The notes under the pieces: generated by a model
What the model was told of the DNA's origin: nothing
Databases searched by the model: none
Seen by the model: only the letters and a program-made list of their open reading frames with translations
Position numbers and translations under genes: made by a program
Shown: positions 26,510 through 35,165 of the stretch, in pieces
Numbering within the stretch: position 1 is the stretch's first letter
Layout of the letters: the number at the start of each line of letters is the position of its first letter
Assembly: GCA_002381185.1 (NCBI GenBank)
Contig: DFOA01000033.1
Location: 185,750 to 249,749, forward strand
Direction of reading: 5' to 3'
DNA length: 64,000 nucleotides
Source of the DNA: Firmicutes bacterium UBA3553
Lineage (GTDB): Bacteria > Bacillota > Clostridia > Tissierellales > Sedimentibacteraceae

Positions 26510-26572
26510 GAGAAACAGTATACAGAGACAAACGATACTAGATTCGTCTTCAATAAAGGAAAGGATATGACT
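26510..26572 (+). pseudogene. 20-codon reading frame, possible remnant of a Fur-family gene
   Basis: An ATG with TAGGAGCTG upstream starts MRNSIQRQTILDSSSIKERI and stops at 26572, overlapping the next gene's start region. The first dozen residues look like the N-terminus of Fur/PerR-type repressors (RNSIQRQTIL). With the Fur-box-like palindrome just upstream, this may be the stump of a deleted fur-like gene. Alternatively it is a leader peptide translationally coupled to the DUF4491 gene. The similarity is short and from memory. Confidence 0.3.
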
Positions 26573-26890
26573 ATGGATGGATTTTTGATTGGAATAGGAA
26601 CATTTTTAATTATTGGAATTCTTCACCCTGTAGTAATCAAGACAGAATATTATTTTGGAAAAAATGTATGGCCTGTTTTCCTGGTTCTGGGTCTTGGAAG
26701 TATATCCGGCTCATTTCTCGTGAGTTCTGTCCTAGTCTCCGCCTTGCTTTCAGTGCTGGGATTTTCTCTTTTGTGGAGTATACGTGAGTTGTTTGAACAG
26801 GAGGAACGCGTCAAAAAAGGCTGGCATCCTGCCAATCCACGCAGATGTCATGCTCAGACAGGAGAAAAGAAATTTGACATAATGAATTAA
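26573..26890 (+). CDS. DUF4491 family small membrane protein
   Basis: The 105-residue protein has three hydrophobic segments (about 1-20, 30-45, 48-68), then a charged tail with the characteristic KKGWHPANPRR, which I associate with DUF4491. Function is unknown. Two in-frame ATGs (26567, 26573) are possible; 26573 has the better distance from AAGG. It directly follows a 20-codon frame, suggesting translational coupling. Confidence 0.78.
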   Translation: MDGFLIGIGTFLIIGILHPVVIKTEYYFGKNVWPVFLVLGLGSISGSFLVSSVLVSALLSVLGFSLLWSIRELFEQEERVKKGWHPANPRRCHAQTGEKKFDIMN

Positions 26891-26899
26891 ACAGCATCA

Positions 26900-26931
26900 G
26901 GACTGAATCCTGTACAAACAGGGCTCAGTCC
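26900..26931 (+). terminator. probable terminator hairpin
   Basis: GGACTGA pairs with TCAGTCC, with an inner CCTGT/ACAGG helix and an ACAA loop, followed by ATTTATTTAA. The T-run is interrupted. Confidence 0.55.
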
Positions 26932-27005
26932 ATTTATTTAATATGTTTGATATTATAATAACGTATGTAATTCCAATATAAGGATACTAGTCATAAAATA
27001 AATCT

Positions 27006-27533
27006 CTATAAAGGGTTGTTGTTTTCTCCGTTTAATTCATCTCTTTGATGTGGTGGAATATCAGTTCTTTCTTCAATATTAGGTACACCTTCAAGCTGTG
27101 AAACTGCGATCATATTAATCTCAAAGTCAGATGTTGTACCAGGAAACAAACGTATATTGTACACACTGGTAGCAAAATATCCAAAAGCGTCTACCCTTAA
27201 ATTATATGTTGAAAAGTTATATTCAGGTCCTGCTATTTGAGTTCCTAGGCTATACGAAATAGGCAGCTCAACTCTGATTGGGTTAAGGGTTGTTATTAAA
27301 TGCATGATTGGAATATCCCTTTCTGTTCCACGAGTAACATAGATTGTTATAGTCGCATTAGGTACAGGTGCTTTATCACTTTGTCTAACTATATTAAGTT
27401 TTATAAATCCAGTATTGCTTGTGTTTTCTAACATATTAACGTAACGCTTAGGATATATATTTCTTGAATCATATGAATTAAAACATTGTTCCGTATATAA
27501 GTTAATTAATTGTTGTTGGTTTTTATTATTCAT
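27006..27533 (-). CDS. carboxypeptidase-regulatory-like (Ig/CNA-B-like) domain protein
   Basis: The protein has about 175 residues and no signal peptide. The core (residues about 40-135) reads as a beta-sandwich with GFIKLNIVRQSDKAPVPNATITIYV, then IRVELPI and YNLRVDAFGYFATSVYNIRLFPGTTSDFEINMI. This is the pattern of carboxypeptidase regulatory-like domains, and in Clostridia it is found at the N-terminus of some spore or peptidoglycan-associated proteins. Here the domain stands alone with short polar ends. The function is unknown. The start has an AAAGGG site; an in-frame ATG six codons upstream is rejected. Confidence 0.6.
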   Translation of the reverse strand: MNNKNQQQLINLYTEQCFNSYDSRNIYPKRYVNMLENTSNTGFIKLNIVRQSDKAPVPNATITIYVTRGTERDIPIMHLITTLNPIRVELPISYSLGTQIAGPEYNFSTYNLRVDAFGYFATSVYNIRLFPGTTSDFEINMIAVSQLEGVPNIEERTDIPPHQRDELNGENNNPL

Positions 27534-27752
27534 TATACTACCCTTTCTCATAAATCATTAACTGAATATTATATATTATATGCAATTTAAGTATTTAAGT
27601 TAGAATTAAATAATCAAAGAATATCCATAACGATACTTTAAGAAGTCAGAGCATTTATGAACTGCTGTTCAGATAATAATCATTGATATTAGATTACTGA
27701 TATAAAGTTAATATTGAATTAAGAAAAACTTCAATTTAATATGGATTCAAAA

Positions 27753-27787
27753 AAACACATGTTATTTAATAAAAATTTCATGTGTTT
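27753..27787. terminator. hairpin downstream of the MccF-like gene
   Basis: AAACACATG pairs with CATGTGTTT; on the minus strand it is followed by a T-run, so it terminates the MccF-like transcript. Confidence 0.6.
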
Positions 27788-27833
27788 ATAATTTAATTTA
27801 TTTTTGTGGTTCAGGTTTAAAGTTATATAAAAA

Positions 27834-28769
27834 TTAATGCCTTAATATTTTCAATAAAACTGTTGAATCTTTCGCTTTAATTTCTGCAACTCCGCCAATT
27901 GGAAATGTCGCAATTGGAAAGACATGCCCAAAATCAACATTAAAGATAATAGGAATATTTTTAAGTTGTTTTTTAGTTGATACTATTCTTTGAATTGTGC
28001 GTACATCCATTTTACAACTACTGTCAAAACGTCCGAATACTATGCCTCTTATTCCATTAGGTCCCACTGTTTGAATTAGTGACTGCAGATTCCTTTCAAA
28101 TTCAGCTGTAAAATAATCGCCCATGATATTATCATCCTCAAGGAATAATATCTTATTTGTTAGTTCAGGCATAAATTCTGTGCCCTGCAGCAGATTCAGT
28201 GTGCAAAGATTTCCACCTATGATTTCGCCCTCACAAGTCCCTTCATTAATAACATCATACTTACGCGCTTCCTCTGAGGGATTAATAAAATATTCAATAG
28301 GCTGCATAAGGCATTTTTCAAAATAACTGTTTGTAAATTCAATATTATTGTTATATCCAAATGAACAAAAATGAGGCCCGTGATAAGTAACTAATTTCGT
28401 TTTTGCATAAACCGCATTTAGTAAAGCAGTAATATCAGAAAAACCACATAAAATCTTTGGATTACTTTCTATAATAGAGTAATCTATGTACTCTAATAAT
28501 TGATTAACATTGAATCCACCAATACATGTAAGTATAGCTTTTACATTTTTATCAAGAAAGGCTTCGTGTAGGTCCTCTATACGTGATTGTATGCTTGAAG
28601 ATTTCGTTTCATCAATTTCACGGCTATATTTTGAAAAAGAAACAACAAATCCTTTCTCTGAAAGAAATTTCAGAGCATTATCAAATACGGTTTGCCTAAC
28701 TGAACTTAAACTTCGAGAAGGTGCAATTACTCTTATCTCATTGCCAATACTTAATTTGTCAGCAATCAT
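27834..28769 (-). CDS. S66 peptidase, MccF/LD-carboxypeptidase-like
   Basis: This serine carboxypeptidase of 311 residues has the S66 order: IRVIAPSRS at the start, LTCIGGFNVNQLLEYIDY, CGFSDITALLNA with the nucleophilic serine, YHGPHFCSFG, LFLEDDNIMGDYFTAEFERN with the catalytic glutamate, and the histidine in VDFGHVFPIATFPIGG. It is closer to MccF-type proteins, which cleave microcin C-like nucleotide peptides, than to murein LD-carboxypeptidases. The true substrate is open. The start has GGGTGAAAG upstream. Confidence 0.87.
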   Translation of the reverse strand: MIADKLSIGNEIRVIAPSRSLSSVRQTVFDNALKFLSEKGFVVSFSKYSREIDETKSSSIQSRIEDLHEAFLDKNVKAILTCIGGFNVNQLLEYIDYSIIESNPKILCGFSDITALLNAVYAKTKLVTYHGPHFCSFGYNNNIEFTNSYFEKCLMQPIEYFINPSEEARKYDVINEGTCEGEIIGGNLCTLNLLQGTEFMPELTNKILFLEDDNIMGDYFTAEFERNLQSLIQTVGPNGIRGIVFGRFDSSCKMDVRTIQRIVSTKKQLKNIPIIFNVDFGHVFPIATFPIGGVAEIKAKDSTVLLKILRH

Positions 28770-29075
28770 TATCTTTCACCCCGCACAATATAAATATTTT
28801 TTAAATAAACTATAATTCAGATTTTCCATATAATTGTAATTTATTTGTGCTTAAAATGCAAATGTTTATTATTTATATAGTAACGAAAAGACTAGCTAAA
28901 AACATAAAAAATACTACGATGGTTGCTCTGCAAATTACCAATTGACTTTAGTCTCTTTAGAAATTACCTTGAATAAAACTGAAGATGTGCTCCTTAAAAT
29001 CGAGTAGGCGTGTTCTTCTGACAATAAGATACAAAATTTCAAATATTTCTTTTTAGGCTAAGTTTTAAAAAACCA
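28770..29075. other. intergenic, nothing recognised before the tRNA promoter
   Basis: This is AT-rich DNA of about 300 bases with no supported gene. It contains the upstream region of the MccF-like gene and ends at the tRNA promoter. Confidence 0.5.
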
Positions 29076-29105
29076 TTGACATCAACCAATATTTTAAGGT
29101 ATAAT
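29076..29105 (+). promoter_or_regulatory. promoter of tRNA-Ser
   Basis: TTGACA at 29076-29081, an 18-base spacer and TATAAT at 29100-29105, 24 bases before the tRNA. Confidence 0.75.
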
Positions 29106-29128
29106 AACATCTGCTGTAAAGCACTTTT

Positions 29129-29218
29129 GGAGAGTTGTCCGAGTGGTTTAAGGAGCACGCCTGGAAAGCGTGTATACGGGTTACTGTATCGAGGGTTCGA
29201 ATCCCTCATTCTCCGCCA
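29129..29218 (+). tRNA. tRNA-Ser (anticodon GGA)
   Basis: A 90-base tRNA of class II: GGAGAGTTG acceptor start, D-arm GAGTGGTTTAAGG, anticodon stem-loop CACGCCTGGAAAGCGTG with GGA, a long variable arm, T-arm GAGGGTTCGAATCCCTC, acceptor end ATTCTCC with discriminator G and encoded CCA. It reads UCC and UCU serine codons. Confidence 0.97.
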
Positions 29219-29231
29219 TAATTTTTATCAA

Positions 29232-29265
29232 AAGAAGTCAATTGTTATTACAGTTGGCTTCTTTA
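29232..29265 (+). terminator. terminator after tRNA-Ser (hairpin A of a duplicated pair)
   Basis: AAGAAGTCAATTG pairs with CAGTTGGCTTCTT (two G-T pairs) and is followed by TAC. A closely similar hairpin recurs at 29675-29708. Confidence 0.7.
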
Positions 29266-29433
29266 CATTTTTTGTAAAATATAAATGGGCTGTTGCAAAT
29301 CAATTTGTTATTTATTAAAATGTATTATATTATTTAACAAGTTGACAGATGTTCTATAACGGGATGTTTAGGGTACAATATATTGAAGAGTATTTACAAC
29401 ATGATTAGAACATAAGAAAGGGGAGTTAAAATT

Positions 29434-29674
29434 ATGTCTTTATCAGGATTAACATTTGGGATTTATCCATTAAGCGTGGCAGGTACACCTTTCGGTTTGG
29501 CTGTGGGGCCTGAAGATAATTATGAAAAAATTTCACTTTGAACTTTTTAATCTGCGAGATGCGGATAGTTCAAAAGATGACCTCTTTCACCAGTATGGCA
29601 TTATGCGGGATGATTATACTCCAAAACCAGCTTACTATACATTTAAAAAATTAATACAAGAACTCGGGATATGA
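29434..29674 (+). pseudogene. glycosidase-like gene with its middle deleted
   Basis: An ATG with an AAAGGGG site begins MSLSGLTFGIYPLSVAGTPF and runs 35 codons to a TGA at 29541. A second frame then gives FNLRDADSSKDDLFHQYGIM and KPAYYTFKKLIQELGI up to the TGA at 29674. The second part is typical of the C-terminal end of TIM-barrel glycosidases and the first looks like the N-terminus of the same kind of protein. The two ends are thus joined out of frame, with several hundred codons missing. The exact glycosidase family is not recognised. Confidence 0.6.
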
Positions 29675-29708
29675 AAGAAGCCAATTGCTGTTGCGATTGG
29701 CTTCTTTA
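29675..29708 (+). terminator. hairpin B, near-copy of the tRNA-Ser terminator
   Basis: AAGAAGCCAATTG pairs with CGATTGGCTTCTT and is followed by TAAC. By eye about 29 of 35 positions equal the hairpin at 29232. It begins right at the stop codon of the glycosidase remnant. Confidence 0.7.
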
Positions 29709-29802
29709 ACTTTATATGGCAAAATAGAGATTGTTATATGCCGTATATTAATTGTATAATACGTACATACAAGCTGAATAATTTAAATTAAAGGAGTATT
29801 CT

Positions 29803-29910
29803 ATGAAACAAACAATGCCAATTTGCATTCCAGATTTATCGTTACGGCCATTTAGGCTTTCTGTAGAGAAGACAATATCATTTCCACCCAATGTATTGTA
29901 CCAAATTTGA
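29803..29910 (+). pseudogene. 5' stump of a possible SRPBCC-family gene
   Basis: An ATG with AAAGGAG upstream encodes 35 residues, MKQTMPICIPDLSLRPFRLS through PPNVLYQI, then stops. The RPFRLSVEKTISFPPNVLY pattern resembles the N-terminus of SRPBCC/AHSA1-like proteins, which are normally about 150-200 residues. The following 190 bases show no continuation that I could match. This is the second truncated gene in a row. Confidence 0.45.
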
Positions 29911-30100
29911 ATTCCTTAAATGGGGGACAGAGCTTAAATTAATATATTTTATTCCCTTTAGTGACTATAAAATCTTATTGACCGTCTGGTTGGTAAGCTC
30001 TCTGCATTTTCATCAACTGAAAGCTGCCATACTTTTTCCGGTTAATTATGGAATACATTATCTTAATTTATGGAGATAATGTATTCTATCTTTGTGCGTT

Positions 30101-30523
30101 TCAATTTAATAATTCTAGTTTTTTGCATAAATTGTAAAATGAGTGTACTCCACGAATTTGGTCCTTGCTTATCTGGTCAAAATACTTTAATGTATCTTTA
30201 GCCGCTTTTCTAACAATTTCAATATTATTATTTTCTAATTCTTTCACTAGATTCCGTATTACATCGAGTAAATAAACTGTTTTCTTTAATGATCGAATAA
30301 AGAGAATTTGCCGTAAATGAGACGCATTAAATCTTCTGTATCCATTTTTAGAATCTCTGTCAGGAGAAATCAGGCCTATTCTCTCCCAGTGACGAATTGC
30401 TGTAGAGGGTTCCTTTGTTATAGATGAAACTTCCCCAATATTTAACCATTCCTTGTTTTCTGTTAATTTTATAGAATCAAATTCCCCGGATTCTAATAAT
30501 TCAATAGTTTGTTCAGTAATCAT
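30101..30523 (-). CDS. MerR-type helix-turn-helix regulator
   Basis: The 140-residue protein has a MerR DNA-binding domain in its middle: WLNIGEVSSITKEPSTAIRHWERIGLISPDRDSKNGYRRF (residues about 26-65), then the wing and dimerisation helix (IRNLVKELENNN). About 25 residues precede the domain, unlike classical MerR proteins, and no obvious effector domain follows. It may be an N-terminally shortened member of a longer two-domain family. It converges on the SRPBCC stump. No strong ribosome site is seen at the chosen start. Confidence 0.7.
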   Translation of the reverse strand: MITEQTIELLESGEFDSIKLTENKEWLNIGEVSSITKEPSTAIRHWERIGLISPDRDSKNGYRRFNASHLRQILFIRSLKKTVYLLDVIRNLVKELENNNIEIVRKAAKDTLKYFDQISKDQIRGVHSFYNLCKKLELLN

Positions 30524-30760
30524 TCTTTCATTAAGGTATAATGAAATTATTAATGTTGAATAATCATTAGTGTTAAGGTGTATAAATGATGTCAGTGAGA
30601 CTTGATGCGCTAAAAGTTCGAAGATGTTAGTTTAAAGAAGAAGGCAAAATAATATAATTGATTTATTTATAAAATGTTTATATTTTTTATAGTGAATGTT
30701 TATGTGGGTTTTATATACTTAATCTATTATATGGGCTTACTGAAATGAGAGGGCAATTAC

Positions 30761-32164
30761 ATGAAAACAATAAACCGAATCCTCATATCGAGCGTCTTTT
30801 TCGCGCTGATTTCAATTGCATCTATTATGTGTGTAATGAGCATTATCTTTTTCAGCCTAGTCCCGGAATATGGTAAAGAGATGTTAGACAAAGATGTTTT
30901 CAATGCTGAGGAAATATTAAGCAGTTTCGATGCCGCCGATACTGAATGGAGTGTATTAAGTTCCGACCTGAATCTATACGGATACAATCTTCTTGTTACA
31001 AGCAGCAATCATGTAGTTTTTTCCGATTTGGAGAATACACAGACCAAGGTAATAGAAAGCCTTAAAGAAATGAATCTTCATGAAAACATACTGGCTGGGA
31101 AAACAAACGGCGTAACATTTGTTGTAAAACCAGCAGGCGTTTATTCGATTTTTGCTTTAAAAGGAGCCGTAGACGATGTTAAGCTTACTGGAATGCTTAC
31201 TGGATTTTTGCCAGTGTATATTATTGTCAGCTTTGCTGCAATTTCAGTTGTATTGCTCCTCAGCCTGTTTTTTACCCGTCAAATGGCATGGCGCGTACTT
31301 CGTCCGTTAAAGGCGCTGTCGAACGGCGCAAAGCGAATTGAAATCGGCGATTTGTCGGAGCCGATTGTTCATAAAGGCAAAGACGAATTTGCAGAGGTCG
31401 CTGCAGCGTTCAACCATATGCAGGAATCTCTTTTAGAAGAGCGAAGGAAAAATGCCGCATATGAGAAAGCGCGCACAGATTTGATTGCCGGAATTTCCCA
31501 TGATTTACGAACGCCGCTTACTTCGGTCAAGGGCTACGTCAAAGGCTTGCGCGACGGTGTAGCCAACACACCGGAAAAGCAGGAGCAATATTTATCCATT
31601 GCCTATCAAAAAGCCTGTGACATAGATATGCTTCTGCAAAGGCTTCTCTTTTTCTCAAATCTTGAAACAGGAAATTTGCCAATGACTTTTGAGAACCATG
31701 ATTTGGGAAATTTTTTAATGCGTTTTGCTGATGATATGTGTGATGAATTTGAGAACAATAATATAACCTTGAACACGGATATTACATCAGTCCCGCATCC
31801 GGTAAAAATTGATGCGGGACAAATGCGCCGCGTACTTCTCAATTTGACTGAGAATGCGGTAAGATACGCTGAAACGAAGCCTCTATCAATCACAATCACA
31901 ATCTGGCGTGAGCGAGGTATGGAACATCTTCAATTTTCGGATAACGGCCAAGGCGTACCGGAAAGTCAACTGCCGTATATATTTGAACGGTTTTGGCGCG
32001 GTGATGAAGCGCGCAGCACAAAAAACAATGACGGCAGCGGATTGGGGTTATACATTGTAAAATACATTATTGAAGCACACGAAGGCTTTGTTACAGCCAA
32101 AAATGATAATGGGCTTTCAATTGAAATGCGGCTGCCCTGTGAAAAGGAGGAAACGTATGAGTAA
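30761..32164 (+). CDS. two-component sensor histidine kinase
   Basis: This membrane kinase has 467 residues. Two membrane segments (about 8-33 and 145-172) bracket an extracellular sensor of about 110 residues. A HAMP region follows (LRPLKALSNGAKRIEIGDLSE). The HisKA box GISHDLRTPLTSVKGY holds the phospho-accepting histidine, and the HATPase domain has N-box LNLTENAVRYAE, G1 DNGQGVPE, F-box FERFWRG and G2 GSGLGLYIV. The response regulator overlaps its last eight bases. An ABC transporter follows, so the pair may sense an antimicrobial or envelope stress. Its DNA looks richer in GC than the flanks. Confidence 0.93.
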   Translation: MKTINRILISSVFFALISIASIMCVMSIIFFSLVPEYGKEMLDKDVFNAEEILSSFDAADTEWSVLSSDLNLYGYNLLVTSSNHVVFSDLENTQTKVIESLKEMNLHENILAGKTNGVTFVVKPAGVYSIFALKGAVDDVKLTGMLTGFLPVYIIVSFAAISVVLLLSLFFTRQMAWRVLRPLKALSNGAKRIEIGDLSEPIVHKGKDEFAEVAAAFNHMQESLLEERRKNAAYEKARTDLIAGISHDLRTPLTSVKGYVKGLRDGVANTPEKQEQYLSIAYQKACDIDMLLQRLLFFSNLETGNLPMTFENHDLGNFLMRFADDMCDEFENNNITLNTDITSVPHPVKIDAGQMRRVLLNLTENAVRYAETKPLSITITIWRERGMEHLQFSDNGQGVPESQLPYIFERFWRGDEARSTKNNDGSGLGLYIVKYIIEAHEGFVTAKNDNGLSIEMRLPCEKEETYE

Positions 32165-32852
32165 GATATTGATTGTTGAGGATGACGCTGAAATCGCCAT
32201 GCTGGAAAAAGACTATTTGGAAATGAATGATTTTGAAACGGAGATAATTGCTAATGGTAAAGAAGCGGTGATTGCCTTGCTCGAGGGGGGCTATGATTTG
32301 GTTCTTCTTGACCTGATGCTGCCCGGTCAGAACGGTTACGATATTTGCCGTGAAATTCGGGATAAAATTAATATTCCTATTCTTATGGTGACTGCAAGGA
32401 CAGAATCTGTTGATAAAATACGCGGACTTGGTCTTGGCGCGGACGACTATATTGCCAAACCGTTTGATCCGGCCGAATTGGTGGCAAGGGTAAAATCCCA
32501 TCTGAACAGATACCGCAGACTCACCGGTTCCATAAAAAATGGCAATGATGAGTACGAAATCTCCATTGGTAATTTGAGAATATTGCCGCGGAGCTGGAAG
32601 GTATATAAACATGAGTCTGAAATAAAATTTCCCAATCGGGAATTCGAGCTTTTACTTTTTCTTGCTGAAAATTCCAATATTGTCTTTTCAAAAGATCAGC
32701 TTTTTGAAAAAATATGGGGCTTTGATTATGTTGGTGACAGTGCGACAGTTACTGTTCATATTAACCGCATACGGGAAAAGATAGAAGATGACCCATCCAG
32801 GCCCCAAATTATAGAAACCATATGGGGAGCGGGGTATAGGCTTAATAATTAA
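32157..32852 (+). CDS. OmpR/PhoB-family response regulator
   Basis: The receiver domain (1-120) has the acidic pair VEDD, the phosphorylated aspartate in LVLLDLMLPG, the threonine in MVTART and the lysine in YIAKPFDP. The winged-helix DNA-binding domain (about 135-231) has LLLFLAENSNIVFSKDQL and VTVHINRIREKI...IWGAGYRL. The ATG at 32157, preceded by AAAAGGAGGAAACGT, overlaps the kinase gene, so the two are translationally coupled. It likely controls the adjacent ABC genes. Confidence 0.94.
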   Translation: MSKILIVEDDAEIAMLEKDYLEMNDFETEIIANGKEAVIALLEGGYDLVLLDLMLPGQNGYDICREIRDKINIPILMVTARTESVDKIRGLGLGADDYIAKPFDPAELVARVKSHLNRYRRLTGSIKNGNDEYEISIGNLRILPRSWKVYKHESEIKFPNREFELLLFLAENSNIVFSKDQLFEKIWGFDYVGDSATVTVHINRIREKIEDDPSRPQIIETIWGAGYRLNN

Positions 32853-32872
32853 TTCTTATTTTTAATAACATG

Positions 32873-32905
32873 AAACCGTGCAGAATACCTGCGCGGTTTT
32901 TGTTT
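32873..32905 (+). terminator. terminator after the two-component genes
   Basis: AACCGTGCAG pairs with CTGCGCGGTT (one G-T pair), loop AATAC, followed by TTTGTTTT. Confidence 0.75.
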
Positions 32906-33007
32906 TGAATGTATTTATTGTTTGTTTAGAAAATGTTTATGCCTTTTCATCCGAATATTTAGGCTCTGATTCTATAATTAACTCATCAAAGCAAAGGAGG
33001 TCTTAAT

Positions 33008-33877
33008 TTGAGATTAACTATTGAAAATATCAGTAAAAGCTATGGAAAAAAACAAGCCTTAAAAGGCGTCAGCTTTGAGATGGAAAACGGCGTTTATGGA
33101 TTGCTTGGGCCAAACGGCGCGGGCAAGAGTACGCTTATCCGTATCTTGGCCGGAGTGATGGAGGCAAGCGGCGGAAGTGTTCGGATTGATGGAACGGACA
33201 GAAGAACATGTGATAAGTTGTATCGATCGAAGCTGGGGTATCTGCCGCAATCATTGAATTTCTATCCTGAATTTACAGGATGGGATTATTTGCGCTTTAT
33301 TGCTGCGCTCAAGGGAATAGACAGTGTGACGGCAGAGAAAAAAATAAGGAATTTAGCGGAACAGGTGCGTTTGCTTGACGATTTGGGGCGCAAATGCGTA
33401 AATTATTCAGGCGGTATGAGACGGAGGCTTGGCATTGCACAGGCACTCTTAAACGACCCGGAAATTCTCATTTTAGATGAACCGACTGCCGGCCTTGACC
33501 CACACGAGCGGATTAAATTCCGTAATTTAGTGTCGCTCTTTTCCCGTGATAGGACAGTTTTGCTTTCTACACACATTGTTTCCGATATTGATTCTATAGC
33601 CAAAGAAACTGTCATGATAAAAGGCGGCGAAGTTGGCCGAATGGAAAGTACGCAGAGCTATGTGGATGCGATAAACGGCAAGGTATGGCTTCTCAACATG
33701 ACGGTTGAGGAGTTAGTAGAGTATCAAAACGGGCACATAATCAGCAATGTTGTACCGAAAGCCGAACGTATGCAGGTGCGTGTTGTCGCAGACGAAAAGC
33801 CGGCGCATGACGCGGTTCCCGCTTTGCCTACGTTAGAGGATGCTTATCTTTATGAGTTTAATTTGGGAGGAATGTAA
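33008..33877 (+). CDS. ABC transporter ATP-binding protein
   Basis: The ATPase (289 residues) has Walker A GPNGAGKST, signature YSGGMRRRLGIAQALL, Walker B EILILDEPTAGLDP and switch histidine STHIVSD. The start is a TTG with a near-perfect AAAGGAGG site, since no ATG fits. The C-terminal 80 residues are a family-typical accessory domain. The permease starts one base after the stop. With the two-component system upstream, a role in drug or peptide export or sensing is plausible but unproven. Confidence 0.92.
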   Translation: MRLTIENISKSYGKKQALKGVSFEMENGVYGLLGPNGAGKSTLIRILAGVMEASGGSVRIDGTDRRTCDKLYRSKLGYLPQSLNFYPEFTGWDYLRFIAALKGIDSVTAEKKIRNLAEQVRLLDDLGRKCVNYSGGMRRRLGIAQALLNDPEILILDEPTAGLDPHERIKFRNLVSLFSRDRTVLLSTHIVSDIDSIAKETVMIKGGEVGRMESTQSYVDAINGKVWLLNMTVEELVEYQNGHIISNVVPKAERMQVRVVADEKPAHDAVPALPTLEDAYLYEFNLGGM

Positions 33878-33878
33878 A

Positions 33879-35063
33879 ATGAAGCTGCTAAAACATGAAA
33901 TGAAAAAACTGCTATTTAATAAGGTGAAACTTCTTTTGCTTGCCGCGATGTTTATTTTTTACGCAGTTCTTGGGTGGGGAGTGTCCGCCGGGAACGCCGG
34001 CGCTGCCGAATACGACCGTCTGATTGTCGAAAATACAGGGAAATTAAACCAGCAGCAGTATGAGGAATCTAAGGAGATTTATAAAGCGGCTGTTGACAAG
34101 TACGGCACGGGCGAACCGCTTGCCGTTCAAGTGAACCGTTACCCTGTATTAAGATTTCATTCCCTGTATGTCAGGTTCGGACAAAGCGTGGATGCATATT
34201 GGAATGGACCCGAAAAGCAGAATCCTGATGATATTTTGGGGGTTTACCTCTTGCAGGAAAAGCTGGAAGAGTTAGAAAATGCGAATCAAACTAATTCGTA
34301 TGAGTATCGGCTCTATAAAATGAGGCTTAATACGGAACTTGCGTACGGGGAACCCTATTTCACTCAGTCTTATTATTGGAATATTTACTTTGTGGCGTTT
34401 GAGGCAATACTTGTTATTTTCTTTGCCATGGCGGCAATTGCATTTTTCATTTCTCCGGTGTTTTCGCAAGAAGTGAAAACCGAAATGGACAGCATTATTC
34501 TTTGCTCAGTAAAAGGGCGGCGTGAAATTGTGACCGCAAAATTATTAAGCGCGGGAATTACGTCCGCAATTATTGCAGCCGTTTATCTGATAGGTTACTT
34601 TGCCGGAACATGGATAACTGTCGGGGATTTGAGCGGTTTTGACGCGCCTATCCGTTCTTTAGGAGGATTTGGGCTTTCCGCCTTGAACGTGATGGCTGGC
34701 GAAATGGCAATAATCTCGGCGTTGTGGCTAATCCTTGTGGCGTCTGCATTTGGCGTAACCCTCACCTTAATATCCGCTTTGGTAAAAAATCAAAGCGCTG
34801 CGTTCGGATTGGGGATTGCCGTACTCTTTGCGGGAGCCTTGTCAAACTCTCTTGGCAATATGCCGCAATTCCTACACCCGCTTATTTACTTCAATTTTAG
34901 TACAATGTCGATGTTTAACACAGTATTCGGCGGTAATAGAATTTTCAATCTTTTGGGAACGCCGGTGTCATACGGCATGATGGCTTTTATAGTATGTTTG
35001 GCTCTTGGTGCACTGGCTTGCTTGTTGACCTATATAGCACAGAAAAAACGTTCTGTGGTGTAA
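33879..35063 (+). CDS. ABC-2 type transporter permease
   Basis: The membrane partner of the preceding ATPase has about 394 residues. One segment lies near the N-terminus (about 10-30), then an extracellular domain of about 150 residues, then five further segments from about 170 to the end. The ATG at 33879 follows GGGAGGAATG; the in-frame ATG at 33840 lies inside the ATPase gene and is rejected. The substrate is unknown. GC-rich codons such as GCC, GGC and CCG are common here, in contrast to the rest of the window. Confidence 0.87.
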   Translation: MKLLKHEMKKLLFNKVKLLLLAAMFIFYAVLGWGVSAGNAGAAEYDRLIVENTGKLNQQQYEESKEIYKAAVDKYGTGEPLAVQVNRYPVLRFHSLYVRFGQSVDAYWNGPEKQNPDDILGVYLLQEKLEELENANQTNSYEYRLYKMRLNTELAYGEPYFTQSYYWNIYFVAFEAILVIFFAMAAIAFFISPVFSQEVKTEMDSIILCSVKGRREIVTAKLLSAGITSAIIAAVYLIGYFAGTWITVGDLSGFDAPIRSLGGFGLSALNVMAGEMAIISALWLILVASAFGVTLTLISALVKNQSAAFGLGIAVLFAGALSNSLGNMPQFLHPLIYFNFSTMSMFNTVFGGNRIFNLLGTPVSYGMMAFIVCLALGALACLLTYIAQKKRSVV

Positions 35064-35165
35064 TTTGCCGGTGGCAAATTTGAGCGCAGGTAGAGGGACT
35101 TTCATTTCTGACAGGCAAAGTAAAGGTATAAATGTTATATGTTCTGAATTAATTAATAAAAATGC

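Noticed and set aside
29129..29218. tRNA-Ser as an integration site of a complete element
   Set aside because: I found no integrase gene and no repeated tRNA 3' end downstream in the window, so an element boundary cannot be supported.
29076..29318. Open frame running across tRNA-Ser
   Set aside because: It overlaps a certain tRNA and its promoter, so it is chance coding potential.
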